Made by a program: the position numbers and the translations under genes. Shown here one piece after another: positions 1 through 5,949 of a stretch of DNA of 7,286 bases. The DNA lies in contig CATILC010000111.1 of assembly GCA_949516455.1 (NCBI GenBank), forward strand, positions 1-7,286. The letters are read 5' to 3'. Positions within the stretch are counted from its first letter, which is position 1. Every line of letters begins with the position of its first letter. The DNA is from Flavobacteriia bacterium. GTDB lineage: Bacteria; Bacteroidota; Bacteroidia; Flavobacteriales; Schleiferiaceae. The notes under the pieces are model-generated. The model was not told the origin of the DNA. It searched no databases and saw only the letters and a list, made by a program, of their open reading frames with translations.

Positions 1-8
1 GCAGCCGT

Positions 9-908
9 TCAGCCGAAAGCCTTTCGGGCTTCCTCAAAGGTCTGCACATGCGCCTCCAGGATGTCGCTGAGTTTCTCCGAATACCCGCCGCCCATGCACA
101 CGGTGACAGGGATCCCTGCTCGAGCACAGCGCGAAAAAACCAGGGCATCGCGTTCCCGACATCCATTCAGACTCAGCCCGAGTCGACCCAGTTTATCAGT
201 GGCCAGCACATCCACCCCGCTTTGAAAGAAAACGAACTCCGGACGCAAGCGATCAAAAAGGGCATCCAGGTGGCCATTCAAAAGTTCCAAATAGCGTTCA
301 TCCGGGCACCCATCCTCCAGAGCCACATCCAGATCGCTTTTTTCCTTGTGCAGGGGATAGTTGTTCTTCCCGTGCATACTGAAGGTGTAAACACGCGACT
401 CGTTCTGAAGAAGCTCAGCGGTTCCATTGCCCTGGTGCACATCGAGATCGACGACCAAAAGCTGGGCATTCGGTCTTTTCTGCAGGTAGTGATCCGCAGC
501 CAGCGCAATGTCATTGAAGAGGCAGAACCCCTCGCCGTGGTCGCTGTACGCATGGTGTGTGCCGCCAGCAATGTTCAGGGCGACACCTTCATTGAGCGCA
601 TGCTCCACATTCTGTACGGAGCCGCCACAGATGGTGTATTCCCGTTCCACCAACTGCTGGCTCAGCGGAAAACCCGTGCGACGTTCTTCCTGCCGGCTGA
701 GACCACCTGCCTCCAGTTTCTGCACATAGTCCGGCTGGTGCACCCGAATGACTTCATCTCGGGTCAGGGCCTGCGGCCGGTACAGCTCGGATTCTTCGAT
801 CACTCCTTCCCGAATGAGTTGCTCGGGAAGAAGGGCATATTTCTCCATCGGAAAGCGATGTCCCTCAGGCAAGGAATGACAATAAATGGGATCGAAGGCG
901 ACTTTCAC
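9..908 (-). CDS. Histone deacetylase family protein (zinc amidohydrolase, class II-like)
   Basis: This 299-residue protein belongs to the arginase/deacetylase-fold HDAC family, which removes acyl groups from acyl-lysine, acetylpolyamine or related amides in the cytoplasm; its substrate cannot be read from sequence. Visible motifs are GGTHHA with the catalytic His pair H118/H119, FCLFND (128-133), DLDVHQGNG (154-162) with likely zinc ligands D156 and H158, GVD with third ligand D233, and GGGY with the transition-state Tyr Y276. Asn at 161, where class I enzymes have Asp, is the class II pattern, but the catalytic Tyr is kept, so activity is expected. Length is normal for short bacterial members. 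The start is GTG at 908-906: the next Met (M21) would remove the conserved N-terminal segment CHSLPEGHRFP. There is no signal peptide. The gene is divergent from the barrel-protein gene and ends in TGA at 11-9. Confidence 0.93.
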   Translation of the reverse strand: MKVAFDPIYCHSLPEGHRFPMEKYALLPEQLIREGVIEESELYRPQALTRDEVIRVHQPDYVQKLEAGGLSRQEERRTGFPLSQQLVEREYTICGGSVQNVEHALNEGVALNIAGGTHHAYSDHGEGFCLFNDIALAADHYLQKRPNAQLLVVDLDVHQGNGTAELLQNESRVYTFSMHGKNNYPLHKEKSDLDVALEDGCPDERYLELLNGHLDALFDRLRPEFVFFQSGVDVLATDKLGRLGLSLNGCRERDALVFSRCARAGIPVTVCMGGGYSEKLSDILEAHVQTFEEARKAFG

Positions 909-913
909 AAGGG

Positions 914-921
914 CAAAACAA
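914..921 (-). promoter_or_regulatory. Weak -7-like box for the HDAC-family gene
   Basis: On the minus strand, TTGTTTTG matches the Bacteroidota -7 consensus TAnnTTTG except for T instead of A at position 2. It ends 5 nt before the GTG start, the same spacing as the better box on the other strand. No TTG -33 element is visible at the usual distance, so this could be chance in a T-rich stretch. Confidence 0.22.
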
Positions 922-932
922 GAAAAACGACG

Positions 933-947
933 GAAGGATCACCCTTC
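933..947. repeat. Short inverted repeat in the divergent promoter region
   Basis: GAAGG (933-937) and CCTTC (943-947) are perfect 5-bp complements around a 5-nt spacer. The repeat lies between the two divergent start codons, directly next to the plus-strand -7 box at 948. It could be a small operator, but a 5-bp arm is short enough to arise by chance. Confidence 0.25.
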
Positions 948-955
948 TATCTTTG
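948..955 (+). promoter_or_regulatory. Bacteroidota -7 promoter box for the barrel-protein gene
   Basis: TATCTTTG is an exact match to the Bacteroidota primary-sigma -7 consensus TAnnTTTG, inside the only gap between the divergent genes. It ends 5 nt (TTTTT) before ATG 961, so transcription would begin at or within a few bases of that ATG and the mRNA would be leaderless or nearly so. No TTG -33 element is evident upstream. If transcription really starts here, it excludes the upstream in-frame ATG at 886. Confidence 0.5.
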
Positions 956-960
956 TTTTT

Positions 961-3795
961 ATGCGTCGGCTTCTGCTTCTGATGACTTTTTTGACCGGTC
1001 TGAGTGTCTGTGGACAGCAGCGGAAGAATCGCTCTTTTGTGCGTCTTCTGGACGATGGGCAAACCCTGCAGATAGAAGGGCAACTCGAATGGCAGGTGCA
1101 TTGGGATACGCTGCCCGCGGTCGTCTGGCTTGAGCTTTGGCCGATCGCCCTTGGATCGGACCATTCCGTCATTGCCGAGCAGTGGTTGGAAGACCAGCAG
1201 ACACGATTTCACTTCAGCAAAGAAGACGAACGCATTCAGGTCCAAAACCTCGCATTTCGCGACGGAAACGGACGACTCCATGCCTATGGTTGCGGACGCA
1301 GCCCGGAGCTGCTGCGTTTTCAAAAAGACCAGATCATGGAAAAGGGGGCGGATCGCTTGTCCATCCACTACAGCTATGAACTCTACTTCCCGGAGGAGGA
1401 ACTCGACGGCATGGGGCTGCGCGAAGATGGATTGCTCCTCCAGCATTTCCTGCCGCGCATCAGCTACTTTGAAAACGGGCGATTTGCCCCGTCTCCAATG
1501 AACCGGGCCGAGGACCGCAACTTGCAGGAAATACACTGGATCCTCGAGCTCGACCTGCCACCTCCCTACTACCCGGTGCGTTCCATGCCCGGCCGGGGGC
1601 CTGTAAAGCTGGTCGATGAAGCCTTTGATCAGGGCGATTTTTCACCCCTGAAGGAAAGACGCGCATACCGTTTTGATGCGCCGCAGTATTCGGGATCGCA
1701 TCAACTGCTGATCAGTAAAGCCGTACGAACACTCGTTGCCCCACAAAAAGGACTTCGACTGCTGGAGACCCAAACTGTTGAAAGCACACCCTCGACCGAC
1801 GCGTACATCAAGCATATGCGGGGGATGCAGAGCTGGCTCAAAGAGCGCTACGGCATCGAAGACTCGCTCCATTGGACCCTCATCTGGACAGGGTCGGATC
1901 TGCCCGAAAGCGTGGAGCCCGGCCTGCTCTTCATCAATGAAGACCTCAAGGAACCCTATCCAGAATTGCATTTCGCCTCACGCTATTTCCGAAGTTTCAC
2001 AGAGCGCCATTTGGCAGGCGTGCGGTATCCCTGGCTGGGCAAAGGCATTGGGCACTATTTGGCGCATACCTACATGGAGGCGGTGCATCCAGGAATGTCT
2101 TTGGGCGGCCCGTTCGAAAACAAGTGGCTCGCCAGGTTCTTTCGCGTGGATGAACTGCCGCTGGGCTACGAAAAACAAATACTCTATCTCTACCTGGCCC
2201 GGCAGGGACTCGATCAGAACAGCACCGACTCCACGGAAGCCTTTACACGGGGGACCTATGAAGCCCAAATGCGGGCAAAAAGCGCCATGCAGCTGAACTA
2301 CCTGCACGACTTCATGGGCGATCGGAAATTCCGGATCGGTCTGTCCCGCTACCTCCGCTCCAAAGAGCATTCTGTCGCATCCTTCAGAGAAAATATGGCG
2401 CAGGCTTCGGCCTACCGCTCAGTGGACTGGTATTTCGAAGACCTGCTTCCGAGCCCCCGACCCATGGACTTCCGGCTCAACAAGACAGAAGCCTGCCCCA
2501 GTGTATTCGTAGTGCGCTCCGATGCGCCCAAGGGCAATCAATTTCCCTACCCCGTTCAGGGCTTCATAAAAGACAGCCTGGTCATGACTGAATGGATGCC
2601 ACAACAGCTGGGCAAAAAGAGCAAAAACTTCTATCCGGATGACTACGATCGGGTGGTCGTTGCCGATCCCTTGCGCTATCCAGACCTCTACGGAAAAAAC
2701 AACGAAAAGGCACACGGCGATTGGCTGCCCTGGCGCAAGCCGCTGGAATTTCAGCTGTATACCAGCCTCGAAAACCCGAGCAAGCATCAGGTCTACTGGA
2801 TGCCCAGTATGAATTTCAATGCCTACGACGGGCTGATGCCCGGATTGAATCTGTACAACTCCACCCTCATTCCCAAAAAATTCGAATACCGACTGGCGCC
2901 CGAATACTCCACCCAGACAGGTGAACTCGTTGGATTCGCCTCACTGGCCATCAACTGGCCACTCTTTGAAGGGAAGATCCGCTTGATGACCCTGAGCACC
3001 TACTACATTCATTACCACTACGCGCCCAAGCTCGGCTACAGCCGGATCTCTCCAACGCTTACTCTGCACTTTAGAAAGACTGCGCCGAGAAGCCCTTTCA
3101 TCCGGAAGCTGCGAATGCGCAACATCTATGTGGATGCAGAACGGACCTCATCCATGGACGATGCCGTGACCGCTCAAGGTTATTCGGTCTTCAACCTGAA
3201 CTACAGCAGCGAATTCACGAGCATTCTGAATCCGAGGACCCTGCGCGTGGACATGCAAGTAGGGGATTACTTCAGCAAATTGAGTGTGGAATGGGACCAA
3301 CGCTGGATGCTGCCCAACAGGAAGTGGCTGGTCTTTCGGGTCTTCGGGGGATGGATGCCCTACAACAACAATCCTGAAGAGCAGACCCTTTTCGATTTCG
3401 GTCTTTCAGGCACCCGGGATTACCTCTTCGACTACCACGTTTTTGGCCGTTCGGACGAAACAGGTATCTGGAGCCAGCAATTCTTTGCTACCGACGGGGG
3501 ATTCCGCTCGAACACCCGAATGTTCGGACGCTCGCATGTGCTCGCCGCCAATTTGAGTGTGCCGCTTTTCAATGTACTCGGTGTTTATGGCGACATCGGA
3601 ACATTGGGTGGGCCTGTGGAATGGGGATACGGGATCCGAGTGGCCATCCTCACCGACTTTCTGGAATGGTATTTCCCGATCCAGGGAAGAGGAGGCACCT
3701 ATTTGGAACGCAACAATTACTTCAGCTACACCCGATTCACGGTGGACCTGAGCATCGATCAGATCGTTACGCGTCTGCGCCGCGGATTCTACTGA
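961..3795 (+). CDS. Secreted M1-peptidase-like protein with C-terminal outer-membrane beta-barrel; metal site degenerate
   Basis: The 944-residue product begins with a signal peptide: RR, hydrophobic core LLLLMTFLTGL, likely cut after VCG before QQ19. Residues about 20-220 resemble the N-terminal beta domain of M1 (gluzincin) aminopeptidases. Residues about 290-500 resemble the M1 helical catalytic and C-terminal parts, with WLGKG (358-362) where active enzymes have WLNEG and a VDWYFEDLL ending (488-496). The expected HEXXH appears as HFASR (337-341) and the third-ligand Glu as K361, so zinc-peptidase activity is unlikely. From about 611 to the end (NAYDGLMPGLNLYN at 620-633, then amphipathic strands) it looks like an outer-membrane barrel, ending in aromatic FY944. 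Similar peptidase-barrel fusions are known to me from Bacteroidota, but their role is unclear. The start at 961 puts the signal peptide at the N-terminus; ATG 886 would add 25 charged residues and overlap the HDAC gene. Domain assignments are from recall, not alignment. Confidence 0.8.
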   Translation: MRRLLLLMTFLTGLSVCGQQRKNRSFVRLLDDGQTLQIEGQLEWQVHWDTLPAVVWLELWPIALGSDHSVIAEQWLEDQQTRFHFSKEDERIQVQNLAFRDGNGRLHAYGCGRSPELLRFQKDQIMEKGADRLSIHYSYELYFPEEELDGMGLREDGLLLQHFLPRISYFENGRFAPSPMNRAEDRNLQEIHWILELDLPPPYYPVRSMPGRGPVKLVDEAFDQGDFSPLKERRAYRFDAPQYSGSHQLLISKAVRTLVAPQKGLRLLETQTVESTPSTDAYIKHMRGMQSWLKERYGIEDSLHWTLIWTGSDLPESVEPGLLFINEDLKEPYPELHFASRYFRSFTERHLAGVRYPWLGKGIGHYLAHTYMEAVHPGMSLGGPFENKWLARFFRVDELPLGYEKQILYLYLARQGLDQNSTDSTEAFTRGTYEAQMRAKSAMQLNYLHDFMGDRKFRIGLSRYLRSKEHSVASFRENMAQASAYRSVDWYFEDLLPSPRPMDFRLNKTEACPSVFVVRSDAPKGNQFPYPVQGFIKDSLVMTEWMPQQLGKKSKNFYPDDYDRVVVADPLRYPDLYGKNNEKAHGDWLPWRKPLEFQLYTSLENPSKHQVYWMPSMNFNAYDGLMPGLNLYNSTLIPKKFEYRLAPEYSTQTGELVGFASLAINWPLFEGKIRLMTLSTYYIHYHYAPKLGYSRISPTLTLHFRKTAPRSPFIRKLRMRNIYVDAERTSSMDDAVTAQGYSVFNLNYSSEFTSILNPRTLRVDMQVGDYFSKLSVEWDQRWMLPNRKWLVFRVFGGWMPYNNNPEEQTLFDFGLSGTRDYLFDYHVFGRSDETGIWSQQFFATDGGFRSNTRMFGRSHVLAANLSVPLFNVLGVYGDIGTLGGPVEWGYGIRVAILTDFLEWYFPIQGRGGTYLERNNYFSYTRFTVDLSIDQIVTRLRRGFY

Positions 3796-5948
3796 GCCTT
3801 TGCCATCATTTGCTTTACCTCCGCCCAACTGCTGACCGGCATTTGGCAGGCGCCTTCTTCACACAAATAAAAGAGGGTGGAACCCTCCTTCCAACGATGG
3901 ACAAAGGCCGGCAGATCCGATGGTCGATCCGTCCAACTCAAAAGAAGTCCTGCAGTTCCCGACGACAGAACTTCCCGATATTTCGCCTCGGCATCGGGCC
4001 CGACGATGACCAGCTCATTAGAGCCGTAGCTGTAGTCGTTCAGCAGAAAGCCCCAGTTGGAATAGCTCTCTGGGTAGCCACCAAAACGCTCTGCCACCGC
4101 CGCTGTCATTGCCCTGGCGCGCGCGATCCATTCTGCTTTTCCTGAGAGCAGGCCCAGGTCGCGGTAATTGCGTGCCATGGTAGAGTTGGACGCCGGAATC
4201 ACATTGTCCTCGTTCTCCTTGGTGCGCACGACCAGATCTTCGTCCGTGCTGTACCAAAGAAGTGGGCTCTCTGGATCATGGAAAAGACGGCTCGCTTCCT
4301 CCATCCAATCCACGGCCTGCAAAAAGGGGGCTTCCTCTCCACTTATCCGGTGCACATCCAAAGCTGCACGGATCAGGAAGGCATGATCATCCAGCATGGC
4401 GGAGCCATAAGGCGAACCCTTGGCCCAGCTGTGCGCCAGACCTTCTTTGGTTCGCATCTGTTCGACCAGTGCATGGAATGTCTGTTGGGCGAGGGCTCTG
4501 TGCCCGGGATCCAAAGTGGCCTCGTACAGGCTACAGAGCGCCGACACCATTTGTGCATTCCAGCTGCAGAGCACCTTGAAATCCAGTCCAGGGCGAATGC
4601 GTTTTTCGCGTTGGGCCAGCAAGGCTTCTCTGACTGCCGTCCACCGCTCATGGAATCCATCTTCCGTCCACGAACGACTCTTCTGGACTTGCTGATCGGA
4701 ACCGCGTCTTTGCAAGATGAATCGGCCTTCCCACTCCTCTCCTTCGTCCAAAAGGAACCAACGGTCGATGTCCAGATCCTGATGATCGGCGATCAGCGAC
4801 TGGATCTCTTCTGCAGACCAGGTATAGAACAGCCCCTCTTCCCCCTCGCTGTCGGCATCGAGTGCCGAATAGAAAAGACCGCTCGCATCCCGAAGCTCTC
4901 TCAGGCTCCATCCCAGTGTTTCCTCTGCCACCCGCCGGTACATGGATTCCCCAAACATGCGGTAGGCCTCCGCATACAGACCGATCAGCTGAGCATTGTC
5001 GTACAGCATCTTTTCAAAATGCGGCACCTTCCATTCCGCGTCCGTACTGTAACGAGCAAACCCGCCTCCGATCTGATCGTAGATGCCCGAAAGGCACATT
5101 CGGTCCAAAGTCAGCCGAATATGCTTTTCAAGATCATCGGAGACTTCCTTGGCCAGTTGGCTCAGGAGGAAACGGTAGTTGTTGGGAAGAGGGAATTTGG
5201 GCGCTTTGTTCGGACCGCCATGGACCGTATCCATCCGGCCTTTCCACTGACCCAAAGCCGTCTGCATCAATGCTTGGGGAAAGGATTCCATGGGCTCCGG
5301 GGCGATGATCTCCGCTTGCTTCATTCCCTCCTCAAGTTTATCCGCGTATTCCCTCATGCGCCCCGCATCCTTTGCATACAACTCGCTGAGCTGGGTGAGG
5401 ACTTCGATCCACTGGGTCTTGGAAAAATAGGTGCCTCCGTAGATCGGTCGTCCATCGGGCAAGGCGATGCAGTTCAGTGGCCATCCGCCTCGCCCGGTCA
5501 TCAGCTGGACCGCCGACATATACACCTGATCGATGTCCGGCCGTTCCTCGCGGTCGATCTTGATCGACACAAAATGCTCGTTCATCAGGCGGGCCACCTC
5601 CTCGTCCTCAAAAGATTCGTGCTCCATGACATGACACCAGTGACAGGCCGAATAGCCGATGCTGATGATCATCAGTTTATTTTCTGCTTTGGCCGCTGCC
5701 AAAGCCTGCTCGTCCCAGGGCTGCCAGTGCACAGGATTTCCTTGATGTTGGAGCAGATACGGGCTGCTTGAATGCGTCAATCGGTTCATGTCTTTTGCAG
5801 TTTGTTGGACGGGTGAGCAGCTCCAAATGATCAGGGCAAAGAACAGCCCACAAAGAAGTCTTAAAAGAAAATCCACAAATGGAAAACGTACGATGGCAGC
5901 AGAAAGGTTCACTTTGTTATTTTCGTGGCGCATGCACAGCCTGTACAT
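3789..5948 (-). CDS. YyaL/SSP411-type thioredoxin-domain (DUF255) protein, probable lipoprotein
   Basis: This protein has up to 719 residues. After a conserved entry segment (NRLTHSSSPYLLQHQGNPVHW, about 55-75) comes a thioredoxin-like DUF255 domain with ACHWCHVMEHESFEDEEVA (101-119; CxxC at C102/C105), DREERPDID (132-140), GGWPLN (154-159) and GGTYF (171-175). An all-helical six-hairpin/N-acylglucosamine-2-epimerase-like domain follows, with PHFEKMLYDNAQL, DADSEGEEGLFYTW and the later SWNAQM and PASNST motifs. The family's biochemical role is not settled; no reaction is assigned. Residues 26-44 form a hydrophobic segment ending in IWSC44, a plausible lipobox, which would place it in the periplasm or on a membrane. 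The start is uncertain: ATG 5948 has AAGGAGGT 11 nt upstream; ATG 5933, GTG 5912 and GTG 5876 all keep the lipobox (5876 gives a normal 20-residue signal); ATG 5789 would give a cytoplasmic form. The stop is TAG at 3791-3789, overlapping the end of the convergent gene by 7 bp. Confidence 0.9.
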   Translation of the reverse strand: MYRLCMRHENNKVNLSAAIVRFPFVDFLLRLLCGLFFALIIWSCSPVQQTAKDMNRLTHSSSPYLLQHQGNPVHWQPWDEQALAAAKAENKLMIISIGYSACHWCHVMEHESFEDEEVARLMNEHFVSIKIDREERPDIDQVYMSAVQLMTGRGGWPLNCIALPDGRPIYGGTYFSKTQWIEVLTQLSELYAKDAGRMREYADKLEEGMKQAEIIAPEPMESFPQALMQTALGQWKGRMDTVHGGPNKAPKFPLPNNYRFLLSQLAKEVSDDLEKHIRLTLDRMCLSGIYDQIGGGFARYSTDAEWKVPHFEKMLYDNAQLIGLYAEAYRMFGESMYRRVAEETLGWSLRELRDASGLFYSALDADSEGEEGLFYTWSAEEIQSLIADHQDLDIDRWFLLDEGEEWEGRFILQRRGSDQQVQKSRSWTEDGFHERWTAVREALLAQREKRIRPGLDFKVLCSWNAQMVSALCSLYEATLDPGHRALAQQTFHALVEQMRTKEGLAHSWAKGSPYGSAMLDDHAFLIRAALDVHRISGEEAPFLQAVDWMEEASRLFHDPESPLLWYSTDEDLVVRTKENEDNVIPASNSTMARNYRDLGLLSGKAEWIARARAMTAAVAERFGGYPESYSNWGFLLNDYSYGSNELVIVGPDAEAKYREVLSSGTAGLLLSWTDRPSDLPAFVHRWKEGSTLFYLCEEGACQMPVSSWAEVKQMMAKAQ
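5883..5890 (-). promoter_or_regulatory. Possible -7-like box upstream of the GTG 5876 start
   Basis: The minus strand reads TACGTTTT, a match to TAnnTTTG except the last base, 6 nt before the GTG at 5876. It has no visible -33 TTG. It matters only if the YyaL-type gene starts at 5876; with any longer start it lies inside the coding sequence. Confidence 0.18.
5909..5916 (+). promoter_or_regulatory. Possible -7-like box for the PiT gene
   Basis: TCACTTTG matches TAnnTTTG at all but the second base. Transcription from it would begin near 5922, leaving a leader of about 25 nt before ATG 5947. It lies inside the longer reading of the YyaL-type gene on the other strand. No -33 TTG is visible. Confidence 0.2.
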
Positions 5949-5949
5949 G
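5931..5949. repeat. 19-bp imperfect palindrome at the YyaL/PiT divergent junction
   Basis: CATGCACAGCCTGTACATG reads almost the same on both strands: two 9-bp arms around a central C with one mismatched arm pair (C5935 against A5945). Each end is CATG, so each end gives an ATG on both strands: plus 5932 and 5947, minus 5933 and 5948. The symmetry and the position between divergent genes suit a dimeric repressor's operator. Alternatively it is a chance by-product of two overlapping coding starts. Confidence 0.4.

Noticed and set aside
886..960. Upstream in-frame ATG 886 as the start of the barrel-protein gene
   Set aside because: It would add 25 mostly charged residues before a good signal peptide, overlap the HDAC-family gene by 23 bp, and lie upstream of the -7 box at 948-955.
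48..1133. Long open frame (361 codons) on the plus strand opposite the HDAC-family gene
   Set aside because: It runs codon-for-codon in register with the real gene, so its stops could arise only from TTA, CTA or TCA codons, which this GC-rich gene avoids. The translation resembles no family, and the minus strand carries all HDAC motifs.
3621..4145. Plus-strand open frame crossing the convergent junction
   Set aside because: It spans the 3' end of the barrel gene in another frame and the antisense of the YyaL-type gene. It shows no motifs and is not needed to explain the region.
4278..5771. 497-codon open frame on the plus strand opposite the YyaL-type gene
   Set aside because: It has the same in-register antisense effect. 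Its length reflects scarcity of TTA, CTA and TCA codons in the sense gene. The sense strand carries the full DUF255 motif set and the antisense product has no recognisable domain.
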